Source of the DNA: Ascoidea asiatica
Taxonomy: Eukaryota; Ascomycota; Saccharomycetes; Ascoideales; Ascoideaceae
Assembly: GCA_001600695.1 (NCBI GenBank)
Contig: BCKQ01000007.1
Location: forward strand, 62,001 to 126,000
Length of the DNA stretch: 64,000 nucleotides
Direction: 5' to 3'
In this document: positions 40,592 to 51,597 of the stretch, in pieces
How positions within the stretch are numbered: the first letter of the stretch is position 1
Layout of the letters: each line of letters opens with the position of its first letter
The notes under the pieces: model-generated
The model's input: the letters and a program-made list of their open reading frames with translations, nothing else
Told to the model about the DNA's origin: nothing
Databases searched by the model: none
Translations under genes and position numbers: made by a program

Positions 40592-43534
40592 ATGGATGAA
40601 TTACCTTTTGATCCATATATTCCAGTCATTTCAGAATCTGAAAACCAATTATTAACAAATCAATTAGTTAAAAATCTTAAAAATTTAATTGGTAATGATT
40701 CAAATTCAAAAAATTCAAAAAAAAAAGGTATTCCAATGATTAATACTTTTAAAATCTTTGATAATGATCAAATTCAATTAGATTCTTATAAATTTAATGA
40801 ATGGGATTATGGTAAAGATAATTTAATATTACCAATTAATTCAAGAGGTTTATTTTTATTAAATGAAAAAAATTTAAATTTAAATAATTTTAATGAAAAA
40901 ATTATTATTAGAGGTTATGATAAATTTTTTAATATTAATGAATTAATTAAAACTTCTTGGAATTATTTAAATCAAAATACAATTGGTCCTTATGAATTAA
41001 CTTTAAAAGAAAATGGTTGTATAATTTTTATTTCTTCAATTTGTATTAATAAAAATTTAAATAAATTTCAATTAATTATAACTTCAAAACATTCAACTGG
41101 TTATAGAAATGATACTCAAAAAAATCATGCATTATATGGAAAATTATTATTAGAAAAACAATTAATTTCTTTAAATATTAATATAAATAAATTTTCTTCA
41201 TTATTATATAATTTAAATATAACTTTAATTTGTGAATTATGTGATGATTCTTTTGAAGAACATATTATAAGATATTCAAAATTAAATTCAGGTTTATATT
41301 TACATGGAATTAATTATAATTCTCCAATTTTTCAAACTTATCCAATGGAAAAAGTAAATAAATTTGCTGAATTATATGGTTTTAAAAAAATTAATTATTT
41401 AATAAAAGAAAATTTTAAAGATTTAAAAAAATTCTTAACTGATTGTTCATTAACTGGTACTTATAATAATAAAGAAATTGAAGGTTTTGTAATAAGATGT
41501 AAAATAATTGATGATAATAATAATAAAAGAGATTATTTTTGGAAATATAAATTTGATGAACCTTATTTAATGTATAGACAATGGAGAGAATTAACAAAAA
41601 AATATATTTCTGGTCAATCATGGACAAAAATTATTAATAGTATTAAAAATCATAAACAAATTTCTATTCGATATTTAAAATTTATTGCTCCAATACTTAA
41701 AAATAATGAATTTTTAAGTAAACAATATCAATTAGGTCATGGAATTATTCAATTAAGAGAACTTTTCTTAAAACATATTAATCAAACTGGATATTTAGTT
41801 GCAAAAGATGATAATGAAGAAGAAGAGAATAAGGAAGAAGATAAAATAAATACAGAAGACAATGTGAATAAAAGTAAAAGAATGATTCTTGAAGAAGCTG
41901 AAAATAGTAATGATTATTTAAAAGATAATAATCTTCAAAATGATCTTGAAGAAATCATTGAAGAATTAACAGAATTATCAATAAAAGATAAAGATGCAAC
42001 TTATTTAAATTTAGGTCATAATAATAAATTTGATAAACAAAGAAATATTCATACAAATCCAAAAGATCGAATAATTAAATATATTTTTATACCAGTTGCA
42101 ACTATTGGATGTGGTAAAACAACTATTGGAGTTACTTTAAATAATTTATTTCCAACTTGGGGTCATATAGAAAATGATAATATACCAAATGGTAAAAAAA
42201 ATAAAGATAAATTAATTTTAAATTCATTAGAATATTTATCAAAAAATAGAGATGTTATATTCATTGATAGAAACAATCATCAATATAGAGAAAGAAAACA
42301 AATTTTTGATCAAATTGATAAATTTAAAGATGATATATTTAATAAAGAAAATGAATTATATAATATTGAATTTAAAATTATTTGTTTAAATTTTATTTCA
42401 AATCTTACAAAAAATTATCAAAATAGTAAAGATGAAAGAAATAAAGTTTGGAATTTAACATATTCAAGAGTTATTAATAGAGGTGATAATCACCAATGTA
42501 TAAAACCAATTAGTGAAGGAAGTGAAAAAACAGAAAAAATTATGAAAGGATTTTTAAATAGATTTCAACCTGTAAATATTAATCAATCGCCAGATAATCA
42601 ATTTGATTTAATTATTGATTTAAAATGTGAATCGGAGAATAATTCAAGAGAAAATATAGATATAATTTTAAATTCACTTTATAAAAAATATCCAGAAATG
42701 ATACCTGAAGGTAAATTACCAAATTCAGAAACTATAAATTTAGCATTTGAAAAAGCTCTTGAATATCAATCAATATATACAAAAATATTTCCAGAGGAGA
42801 AAAAAAATAAACTGATTGTAAATAAAGAAGTTAAACAAAAATCAGTAAAAAAAGTTAAGAAAAGGAAAGCAGTATTTCATTCTATAAGATTATTAGAAAA
42901 TAATTTAATTATTTATAGAATTGAGAAACAAATTAAAGATTCAAATTTCAATAATGGATTATTTGATATTTTAAAAAAATCTGATAGAATTCAAAAAAAA
43001 AGTCATGTAACTTTAATTCATGTTACTCAATATAAAACTGAAAAAAAAAATTTAGAAAATAATAATAATAGTAATAAAAAAATTTGTGAAATTTGGGAAA
43101 ATTTTGATAAAATTATAGACAATTCAATTAATGATGAAAAAGATATAGTTAAAATTAATTGGAAATTAGGTTTTATTGATTTACCATTAATTGCGAAATT
43201 GAAACCATTAAGAATTGTATTTAATGATGATATTATATGTGTACATGTTAAGATTGAATCAATAAAAAAGAAAAATGAAGATGAGAATTTATTAGATGAA
43301 ATCAATTCAGTTAATGAGTTTCCTCATATAACTATTGGAACTAGAAATGAGAATATTAAACCAATGTTATCTAATAAGTTATTAAAAGATTGTGAAAAAT
43401 TTATATTGAATAATTCTCAAGGTAATATTGGAGAAATAAATGGACAACAAGTTTATATTTTAAATTGGATTTATAATGAAGAGGATAATGATGATGTATT
43501 ATTTGATAATTTACCAATTTCTACATATTTTTAA
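40592..43534 (+). CDS. TRL1: tRNA ligase Trl1 (ligase, kinase, cyclic phosphodiesterase)
   Basis: 980 residues with the three catalytic modules in order. Ligase: LTLKENGCIIF, with nucleotidylated Lys139 in the KENG motif (139-142), and later EIEGFVIRCK. Polynucleotide kinase: P-loop ATIGCGKTT (503-511) and IDRNNHQYRERKQIF. Cyclic phosphodiesterase: HVT (805-807) and HIT (912-914), the two HxT motifs. It heals and seals tRNA halves after intron excision and also joins HAC1 mRNA in the unfolded protein response. Saccharomyces Trl1 is 827 residues; the surplus is in acidic/Asn linkers, mainly between ligase and kinase (about 408-480). One CTG codon at 42812 in a Lys/Asn-rich linker. Convergent with TIM12, 139 bp apart. 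Confidence 0.97.
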   Translation: MDELPFDPYIPVISESENQLLTNQLVKNLKNLIGNDSNSKNSKKKGIPMINTFKIFDNDQIQLDSYKFNEWDYGKDNLILPINSRGLFLLNEKNLNLNNFNEKIIIRGYDKFFNINELIKTSWNYLNQNTIGPYELTLKENGCIIFISSICINKNLNKFQLIITSKHSTGYRNDTQKNHALYGKLLLEKQLISLNININKFSSLLYNLNITLICELCDDSFEEHIIRYSKLNSGLYLHGINYNSPIFQTYPMEKVNKFAELYGFKKINYLIKENFKDLKKFLTDCSLTGTYNNKEIEGFVIRCKIIDDNNNKRDYFWKYKFDEPYLMYRQWRELTKKYISGQSWTKIINSIKNHKQISIRYLKFIAPILKNNEFLSKQYQLGHGIIQLRELFLKHINQTGYLVAKDDNEEEENKEEDKINTEDNVNKSKRMILEEAENSNDYLKDNNLQNDLEEIIEELTELSIKDKDATYLNLGHNNKFDKQRNIHTNPKDRIIKYIFIPVATIGCGKTTIGVTLNNLFPTWGHIENDNIPNGKKNKDKLILNSLEYLSKNRDVIFIDRNNHQYRERKQIFDQIDKFKDDIFNKENELYNIEFKIICLNFISNLTKNYQNSKDERNKVWNLTYSRVINRGDNHQCIKPISEGSEKTEKIMKGFLNRFQPVNINQSPDNQFDLIIDLKCESENNSRENIDIILNSLYKKYPEMIPEGKLPNSETINLAFEKALEYQSIYTKIFPEEKKNKLIVNKEVKQKSVKKVKKRKAVFHSIRLLENNLIIYRIEKQIKDSNFNNGLFDILKKSDRIQKKSHVTLIHVTQYKTEKKNLENNNNSNKKICEIWENFDKIIDNSINDEKDIVKINWKLGFIDLPLIAKLKPLRIVFNDDIICVHVKIESIKKKNEDENLLDEINSVNEFPHITIGTRNENIKPMLSNKLLKDCEKFILNNSQGNIGEINGQQVYILNWIYNEEDNDDVLFDNLPISTYF

Positions 43535-43673
43535 TAAATTATATATAAATAATGAATAGATTTTTATTTTTATTTTATTCTTTTTAGTTTTTTTAGTTTA
43601 TATTTACAAGTTATGAATGAGTATGATTGATTGATTGATTGATTTGATTATTATTGATATTCTAGATTAAAGG

Positions 43674-44089
43674 TCAATTTTTATCAAGTTGATTAGATAA
43701 TTTTTCATTCACCACTTTATAACTGGGTATATTCATTGGATCCATAAGATTATCTCTTTGAATTAACTGAAAAAAAAAAAGGAAATTGTTAGTTAATGAA
43801 AAATATTTAAGAATAATTAAGATAAAGATAATAAATATGAAAATAAATGAATACATACTTGACCCATTAATAAATTTGATTTATAATATTTTGTAACACA
43901 TCTTTCAAGGCAAACATTTTCACCTTTATTTAATTCACTTTCACCATATTCATGTGGTATACATTTATCTCTACATGATTTCATCATTGTATTAAAAGTT
44001 GTAGCCATTGCATCAAATTGAACTTCAGCAATTTTAAGTTTTTCAGAATTAACTTCTTCATTTGCATCATGACTAAAAAATAATGACAT
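43674..44089 (-). CDS. TIM12: Small TIM chaperone Tim12, two exons
   Basis: Exon 1 is 44089-43859 (77 codons, phase 0) and exon 2 is 43766-43674, giving 107 residues. The intron 43858-43767 (92 nt) has donor GTATGT, a branch site in TTAACTAAC, an 11-T polypyrimidine tract and acceptor CAG. Exon 1 holds the twin CX3C motif (Cys39/43 and Cys60/64). QFDAMATTFNTMMKSCRDKCIPHE and LNKGENVCLERCV match Tim12 better than Tim10 (the QFDAM and KCIPHE blocks), and the length is near Saccharomyces Tim12 (109). Exon 2 gives the family's C-terminal helix (LIQRDNLMDPMNIPSYKV). Tim12 binds the TIM22 carrier translocase on the outer face of the mitochondrial inner membrane. Reading straight through the intron meets stop codons in all cases checked. 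Confidence 0.93.
43767..43858 (-). other. Spliceosomal intron of TIM12
   Basis: 92-nt intron: GTATGT at 43858-43853, AACTAAC branch site at 43794-43788, CAG ending at 43767. Removing it joins Gln77 to Leu78 and restores the Tim12 C-terminus. Confidence 0.93.
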
Positions 44090-46310
44090 TTTCTTAAGAT
44101 ATCTAAGTGATTTATATTTTATTATATTATATTATATTATATTATATTATATTATCTTATATTCTTCTTTTATATTCTTTAACCATTGTATATAGTGATA
44201 TTCATCATAATTCAAGCATAATAATATTATAAATGATATATTTCATTACACAACTTCTATTCCATAATTTTTCACTTTTAGTACTTACGGTAATGGAAAA
44301 GTAAAAGTAAATTCTATTATATGGAAAATCAGCATAAATCCATTTCAATGGATCTAATGCATAATTCTGTCTACCTACCTCTTTTAACCTCTGGATACAT
44401 TAGAGCCCTTTAATTTATAGAAAGCGGAAATCCGGATTTAAGGATCAGGATTTAAATGGATCTGATCGGAGTTTAGTAAATCTTAAGTTAATTTATGTTG
44501 GCCGGTAACGGTGATCCACGGCAGTGCTGCTGTGTACTGCATATACCTAAAAAGTTCTGGCTGTTTTGCATTGCGGTGCACCGGGAACTGAGTCAGTTTT
44601 CTGCTGTACTGTGAGGTCCCGCTGCTTACTTCTCTGCCGACGTCTGCGCAGATCATGGCGCCAGGAAGCAACGTTCACAGATCAAATCGACTGAGCCCTA
44701 ACGGCTGATTCTTCCGTTTCGGGGAACTGTCGCGCTCCAGTTCCGACCTGGTCACCGGACCACCAACTGCAATACTCACACCCGTCTGGGTCTGAATGAA
44801 TAAATAAATAAATAAATAAACAGTGTAACGTTGTCTATTAACTTTGTATTTTTTTGAGTGGAGTCGTAATACGAAAATTAACCTGAATTGGAATTTAAAC
44901 CATTTCTGAATGAATTCTTAAATATAATAAATAGCACAATTGAAAAATATGCACACAATGTATTTCACTGAGTTCACTTTTTATTCATTCTATTCACTAC
45001 AGCAGGAGAGAATACTTTTCTTCTACGGGTAATTATATGATTATGAACACTTGTATGCAGGTAACATTCACAAGAAAAAAAATAAGCTCGTATTTTTAAA
45101 GCTGGTTTCTGTGCCTTGGTTTTAAGATGAAGGCTATGTTTTTTTTAATTCTCTTATTTGATTCGTGTAAAGATTTAAAATTTTTAATCTCAGAACAAAA
45201 AAATGCCAGAAATATTAAAAATCTGTTAAGTTTTCTCAAAAACTTTGAATGTTAAAAACAAAAACCTAAAATTTACTGACAATTTTTTGTTAACTTTTAA
45301 CTGAATTAAAACAAGCATAAGCATCCAAAGGAAAAAAAATATAATTTCATAAGAACTTTAGATTTCACCAAAGAACCTTAAACGTTTTCATGTATCGATT
45401 ATGACCAAATAACTAATTTCATCAATTAGTGTATGATGATGATGGTGATAAAGACGAAGAATTTGTGTTTTTGATCACTAATCTTGTACTTTTATTATTC
45501 TCTATTGGTCTATTGGTCTATAAATCTATAAAGCTATAGATTAGTCTATTGTGCAAATAATCTTATTTAGTGCCTGGAATGTATTAATTTACAACTTATT
45601 CATTTCAGAGAATCTAGACATTCTGGATTAAATTCGGTACCTTTCAGGTACTTTTTCAGTAAACTTTCGTACCTTTTCATTCTTCTTTTTTGTTATTTCG
45701 TCAACAAGAGAATAATAACATTTTTACAATTCTCAATATTTTAAAATTATTACATTGATATAAAAATTTTTATTAAGAAAAATTACTAAATAATAGAAAA
45801 AAAAACATTTGAGAATAAACATGGTTTATAGATAGATACTCATGAAAAGCATATTTGAAAGAAAAGAAAAAGTATGTAAGAAAATAATGACTAAAATGAC
45901 AATTTTTTTATATGAATAAAAATAATAATAATAAAATGAAGAAATTTTATAAAAAAATAACTAATTAATTAAATTCCAATGAAATCAAATAAAAGGAATG
46001 AAAATTTGAAAAATGTTATTAAATTTATATTACTTAGGAAGTAAGGAATGAATAGTAAGATAGATATTTAGATAAAAAGGAGTAAATGCTAGTTTTTTTA
46101 TGTTATTGATTCTCAAAACTTTTATATTAGCATCATAATCTATGAAATTTGTTTTTTTTTTAAAGGAATGATAAAATTTTTTATAATACAAAGACTACTA
46201 TAGATTTTTTTTTTGAATTTTTGTTTAATTTTTGATTTTTTTTTTTAGTTTTTTGTTTGATTTTTTCTTGTTTTTTCTTAATTATAAGTTACAAGTTATA
46301 AGTTATGATT
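44090..46310. other. Gene-free region with GC-rich island
   Basis: 2221 bp between the TIM12 start and the 3' end of the zinc protein. The first few hundred bases are the TIM12 promoter. A sharply bounded GC-rich island spans about 44400-44790 and is followed by an AATA run (about 44798-44820). The rest (44830-46310) is AT-rich with no ORF of note and several T-rich tracts. A 62-codon ORF in the island is judged spurious. The island could contain a structured RNA; I could not match it to RNase P, MRP, SRP, telomerase or spliceosomal RNAs. Confidence 0.5.
44120..44156. repeat. (ATTAT)n pentanucleotide run
   Basis: About seven near-perfect units directly upstream of TIM12, likely in its promoter or 5' UTR. 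Confidence 0.9.
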
Positions 46311-46775
46311 TTAATTTAAAAAATAACTAATATTTGTACCATGATTATTCTTGGAATAGGTTACTTTATAATTACCATTTTCATCTCTATAAAAATGTTT
46401 AATATAATCATCATGACCACAAAAAGTTTCTTTACAATGAAGACATTTTGCATTAACAACTATTTGAGGATTTTGTAAATATAAATGTTTACATATTGTA
46501 CAAACATAACCATTAGAAGATGAACTTGGTGGATTTGGATTTGGATGATTTGAACTCATTGATAAATTTCTATTACTAATATTTGTTGTAGATGAATTTA
46601 AATTATAAAAATTTGAACTTGAAAATGAATTTGAAAATGAATTTGAAATTGAATTTGAAATTGAATTTTGAACTAATGGATAAGATAATGAATTATTAGT
46701 TTGATTATTATTATAATTATTGTTATAATTGATATTATTACTTGAAGAATTGTTATTGAAACTTTGAGTAAACAT
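46311..46775 (-). CDS. Small Cys/His zinc-binding protein, function unknown
   Basis: 154 residues. The first 88 are Asn/Ser/Phe-rich with repeated NSISNSFSNSF units. The C-terminal 65 form a compact domain: Cys92-x2-Cys95, Cys111-x2-Cys114, then Cys119, His121 and His127 in a segment VCTICKHLYLQNPQ ... AKCLHCKETFCGHDD. The CX2C-X15-CX2C spacing fits a zinc ribbon or treble-clef site, but I cannot name a family. The normal composition of this block inside a very AT-rich setting argues for a real gene. It sits alone between gene-free regions of 2.2 and 3.6 kb; a long upstream region is typical of highly regulated yeast genes (inference). Confidence 0.7.
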   Translation of the reverse strand: MFTQSFNNNSSSNNINYNNNYNNNQTNNSLSYPLVQNSISNSISNSFSNSFSSSNFYNLNSSTTNISNRNLSMSSNHPNPNPPSSSSNGYVCTICKHLYLQNPQIVVNAKCLHCKETFCGHDDYIKHFYRDENGNYKVTYSKNNHGTNISYFLN

Positions 46776-47940
46776 ATATATAAATTGATTAAGATTTTTT
46801 TTTTAATTTATGAAGTTTTTAAATAGAAAGCGAATGTTTTAAATAAATAAAGCGAATGTAAAATTTAAACTGATATAATATTTGATAATTAATATTTGAT
46901 AATTTATAATATATATTTGATAATTGATAATTGATAATTGATAATTAAAAATAAAAGAGTTTTAAAAGAATTTTGAAATGAAAGTATATGGAATTTTGAA
47001 ACATATATATATTAATTTTTTAAAAAATAATCTTGAATAATAAATTTGATATTATACTCATAGATAAAAGAAAGATAAAAAAAGATTAAAATTATAAATT
47101 AAAGATAAAAAAAGATAAAAAGGACCATTACGTAGTCATTGGATAAATTGTATAAATAATAATACTAGAAAGAGAAGAAATTTAATTGAAAGTTGTGTAA
47201 GGATTATGGACCCCAGAATTGAATAAATGAATTGTTATAATTGTTATGATTATGAAAAAAAATAATAAAAGTAATAAAATTCTAAAAAATTTAAAAAATA
47301 AGCAATAATTATGTAATATCAAAAACATTTTAATTTTAAATTTATTTGTTGCCTTAGGTTTAAATTTCAAATAATTTTAGGTGAAAACTTTAGTTGAAAG
47401 TTTATTAAAAAGTTTATTGAATTAATGATTGATAGAAGTTTTGTTGGAAAAGAAAAGTGGAATATAAATTAGAAATTTGTTTTATTATTAGTTTAAATAA
47501 CTATATGATTAGATAATTGAATATAGGTAAGGGTTATATTGCTGTAGTTTTATTATTAGACATATTTATAAAGGGGTAAGAGTATAATAAGTAAATTAAG
47601 TAAATTAAGTATATTAAGTCTTTAGTTGTGAATTAATTTGAATTAATCGTAAATGATAATGAATGAAATTAATTGAGACAATTTAAGATAACGTTAGAAA
47701 TAGAATATATATTATATAGTTAATAGACTCTGATTAAATTTGATTGTAATTTTGAGGGAAGGTTTATATTTTTACGATTAAACAGTTAATAATTGATGAA
47801 TTTCTTGAAAAGAGTATATAAATTAACTTGTTTGATTATATATTTATAGAAATTGATTACAAAATTGAAACATTTGAATTAAAAATACAATAAAATGAAG
47901 TAAAATATTAAAGAATATAATAAAATATTTTAAAAAAAAA

Positions 47941-47976
47941 GGGAAAGAAGGGAAAGAAGGGAAAGAAGGGAAAGAA
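47941..47976. repeat. Four perfect 9-bp GGGAAAGAA units
   Basis: Perfect purine-only tandem array upstream of the zinc protein. Confidence 0.95.
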
Positions 47977-49830
47977 GATCTAAAAAATGAACCTAGACAA
48001 AAGAAAATTTTGAAAATATTTCTGAAAACAGTTTCAAAAACATTTTTTCAAAAACAGGTTTAAAAGTAGCTTAAAATAGTAAAAAAAAAGGGGAAATTTG
48101 GAAATGATAACATAACTAATGAAGTTAATGAAGTTAAATAAAATGATTATTATATAAAAATTGGGTTAATTAATAGTTTTTAGTGATAATTGATAATTAA
48201 TTAATACATTGATCAGCTTAATTGATATATATTTTGAATGACAAGTTGTGGAGTAAAATATTAATGGAGTCTATTGTAAAAGTAAAAGTAAAAGCAAAAG
48301 CTATTTATAAACGGAAGAATAAAAATTATGGTTTAGAATAAGGGAAAATACTGAAAATAGATTGGCAATAGATTGGCAATAGAAATAGAAAGAAAGAAAG
48401 AAAGGTACAATGAAGATGAAGATTAAGACGAAGATTAGTAATCTCGAATGATATAAGATATCTACATGATTATATCTAGAATACTTTTAATATCATAGAA
48501 CAAGAGAGTTATTAATAAATTATATCAAAATTATGTAACTGAATTCTATTATTTTTAAATAATCTAAATCTTCAACCGATTTTCTATCATATATTGAGTG
48601 GATTTGAATCAATTTTTGAATCGTTTTTTTTATCATATGAGATTATTTATCAACTTTTGAGGCCAGTAACAAAGAATGAGATTAACTCTAGAGAGAAATA
48701 TTTCCAAGTTACTTTCAAGTAACTTTCAAGTTATATAATTTTAAAATAGATTCACTACTGTGATTGTGATTGTGATTGTGATTATAATTGTTTCAATTAA
48801 TATCATTATATTTAATCGAGTTTTAATAAATGATTTTGATGGATTTGATGAATGAAGTTCCTGAAAAAAATATTTTGACGGAGTATTCAGTTGGTAAAAA
48901 TAGGTTTGAGAACGCGGGAAGAGGCTATAACAGGTGGGAAAAGGTGTGGATGGTGGTCTACCAAGGATTTGAAAAGATAAAAATAAATGCGGATTTATTT
49001 TTACGGATTAAATTTTACGGTTCTGTCCAAAATTACGACTGCGGCGTCTAGAACGTGCTGTATATAGCTAGGATATACAGGCTAATGCATGTCCCGACCG
49101 GCAGGAACAGAGCTTCTTTGTGGTCGTAAAATAGGTGCGGAAGAAAGATCCACCACGCGGATCTGTTCCTGAGTTGCGGACTTAAAAACAAAAACAATTT
49201 CTGTTGGTGCACTTCGATGGCCGCTAATCACTGCGGGATTATTCCTTCCCGAGTTTCGGAACCATCTTAATAACAGACGTAGTCGGAAAGCATATCCGTT
49301 AAGTAAAAAAAAAGCAGAGCCTGTGATCAAGCCGGCTGGATTACATAATTACATACTACATAATGACTCAGCAGATATTTTTTTGTATTGTATTGAGTAA
49401 ACTAAGATTTCAAATACTAATTCTGTTGGCAAAGGTTCGAAATCATCAATGTTTCTTTACTATTATAAATACATAATCAGTATAATTCCACAAATAAAGA
49501 AAAAACCATAGAAATGAAATTGGTTGAAAGGAAATTTCAATGACTGAATAAGTATATTATTGGTTATATAACAATTCTAAATATAAAGTTAAAACAACCA
49601 AATATAAAGAATTGAAATAGAATTTAAGATAATGAATAAAGAATTTAATCTAAGCATTTAGACACATTGTATTACGATATTGACAAAGGATTAATGAATA
49701 ATCTAACGTATCAACTTAAGATAATGCTTGATTGAAATAAAAGAAGTAACAGAAGTAAAAGAAGCACAATCAAATGCTTTTTGTTTCGTTTTATTTATAT
49801 TCCAAAACATTTTCACAAGTCAAAAAACAC

Positions 49831-49857
49831 AAATCACACAAATCACACAAATCACAC
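49831..49857. repeat. Three 9-bp AAATCACAC units
   Basis: Head-to-tail copies beside the short GC-rich patch at 49885-50000. Confidence 0.9.
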
Positions 49858-49913
49858 AAAAAACATTACCAGATTTAAAAGTAGGGCTTTAAGAGACGCT
49901 GGTCACGTTTGGG

Positions 49914-49920
49914 TTACCCG
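49914..49920 (-). promoter_or_regulatory. Reb1-like site (TTACCCG)
   Basis: Exact reverse-orientation Reb1 core in a GC-rich patch about 500 bp upstream of CAB2. Motif match only. Confidence 0.35.
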
Positions 49921-50159
49921 CTGCACTCGATCCGCTGCTGTGATTCGGCTGAAATTGCAGTCTCGGATGAGCATTTATGCTTAAATTGCATATCCTACAG
50001 GGTTTATAAGTGTATATTTCAAATAAGCATGGTATTATATCTAAAACATCATTTTACTACGGGGCTCATCTTGTTCCTTTCATTCGAAATCGTTTAAAAA
50101 CTTAAAATTATTGAAATTTATCATTGCACAAGTAGATTTGGTTGGAATTAAACTTAAGA

Positions 50160-50225
50160 AATATGAAAATAATATGAAAATATATGAAAATATATGAAAA
50201 TATATGAAAATATATGAAAACATAT
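50160..50225. repeat. TATATGAAAA-type 10-bp tandem units
   Basis: About six near-perfect copies upstream of CAB2. Confidence 0.85.
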
Positions 50226-50415
50226 GGAAATAAATGAATAAAAGAATATATTAATAGGAAAATGATTTATTAATATTTGATATATTATATGAAATTCAAC
50301 ATGGTTTATATAAATAAGATAAAATTTCCTTTATTAACTTGAAATTTACATACAAATATATATATATATTTAGACTGAATATATAAATAACTATAATTGT
50401 ACTAATATTATCAAA

Positions 50416-51597
50416 ATGACAATAGATTCAAATAAAGTATCATCTGATAAAGAAGATTCAAATGATATTGAAATTGAAAATAACATTGAAAATGAAGATG
50501 ATTATTTTAATAAAAATACTCCACCAATATATTTAAATGAAATTGAAGAAAAAATTAAAGAATTTATAAAATTTCATAAATTTAAAACTGGTAAAAAAAT
50601 TGCTTTAATTACAAGTGGTGGTACAACTGTACCTTTAGAAAATAATACTGTTAGATTTATTGATAATTTTAGTAATGGTAATAGAGGTTCAAAATCTGCT
50701 GAATTATTATTATTAAAAAATTATTCTGTTATTTTTTTATATAGAGAATTTTCTTTATTACCATTTTCAAGAAATTATACACATAATAAATCTTTAAATT
50801 TTTTAGATTTTTTAAAAATTAGTAATGATGATAATAATAATGAAAAAATTGAAATTAAAGAAAATTATGTTAATAAAATTTTAAAAGATTTAAAAGATTA
50901 TGAAAAAATTATTAATGAAAATTCATTATTATTAATTCCATTTACAACTATTAATCAATATCTTTTTACATTAAAATCAATTACAATTTTATTAAATTCA
51001 TATGGTTCAAAATCTTTAATTTATTTAGCTGCTGCAGTTTCTGATTTTTTTATACCACAAACTAAATTACCTGAACATAAAATTCAATCAAGAAATATAA
51101 GTAATTTATTAACCAATAGTGAGAATGATACAAGAAATAATACTAAAAACACTGAAATTACTGACACTAATGAAAATGGTCAATTAATTATAAATTTAGA
51201 TCCAGTACCTAAATTTTTAAATAAAATTGTTCAAAATTGGTCAAATAATTCAATGATTATAAGTTTTAAATTAGAAACTGATGATAATTTATTAATCAAA
51301 AAATCTAAATTTGCTTTAAAAAAATATAATCATAATTTAGTTATTGGAAATTTATTACAATCAAGAAAATTAAAAGTTGTTTTTATTTCAAAAATTAAGT
51401 CACCAAGTAATAATAATAAAAATAAAAATAATAAAAATAAAAATAATAATAATAATAATAATAATAATTTTAATGAAAAATGGTTTAAAATCTCAAATAA
51501 TGATATTTTAAATAATATTGAAATTGAAGATGTTTTTATGCCTGAAGTTATTAAATTACATGAAAATTGGATTCTAAACCATCCATTAAATAATTGA
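50416..51597 (+). CDS. CAB2: Phosphopantothenoylcysteine synthetase Cab2
   Basis: 393 residues. ITSGGTTVPLENNTVRFIDN, continuing FSNGNRGSKSAELLL (65-100), is the nucleotide-binding and phosphopantothenate-binding start of eukaryotic PPCS. YLAAAVSDFFIP (203-214) is the second signature, and FKLETDDNLLIKKSKFAL with VIGNLLQSRK lies near the C-terminus. It joins 4'-phosphopantothenate to cysteine, the second step of coenzyme A synthesis. Saccharomyces Cab2 is 365 residues; an Asn/Lys run (about 332-352) and an acidic N-terminus (8-30) explain the difference. Start at the first ATG, with no upstream in-frame extension seen. Tandem with ICE2 1.3 kb downstream. Confidence 0.94.
   Translation: MTIDSNKVSSDKEDSNDIEIENNIENEDDYFNKNTPPIYLNEIEEKIKEFIKFHKFKTGKKIALITSGGTTVPLENNTVRFIDNFSNGNRGSKSAELLLLKNYSVIFLYREFSLLPFSRNYTHNKSLNFLDFLKISNDDNNNEKIEIKENYVNKILKDLKDYEKIINENSLLLIPFTTINQYLFTLKSITILLNSYGSKSLIYLAAAVSDFFIPQTKLPEHKIQSRNISNLLTNSENDTRNNTKNTEITDTNENGQLIINLDPVPKFLNKIVQNWSNNSMIISFKLETDDNLLIKKSKFALKKYNHNLVIGNLLQSRKLKVVFISKIKSPSNNNKNKNNKNKNNNNNNNNNFNEKWFKISNNDILNNIEIEDVFMPEVIKLHENWILNHPLNN

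Larger units (their letters stand above)
46776..50415. other. 3.6 kb gene-free region with two GC-rich islands
   Basis: Lies between the start of the zinc protein and the start of CAB2, so both promoters are here. TTGATAATTGATAA repeats (about 46900-46945); four perfect 9-bp GGGAAAGAA units (47941-47976); a GC-rich island (about 48880-49340); three AAATCACAC units (49831-49857); a second short GC-rich patch (about 49885-50000) with a Reb1-like TTACCCG (49914-49920); and TATATGAAAA units (about 50160-50225). ORFs of 62-83 codons are not convincing. Confidence 0.5.

Noticed and set aside
44400-44790. RNase P, MRP, SRP, telomerase or spliceosomal RNA gene
   Set aside because: No diagnostic conserved words for any of these were recognised here or in the other islands; a covariance search would be decisive.
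47941-49857. CRISPR-like array
   Set aside because: The repeats are direct tandem units without unique spacers, and the genome is eukaryotic.
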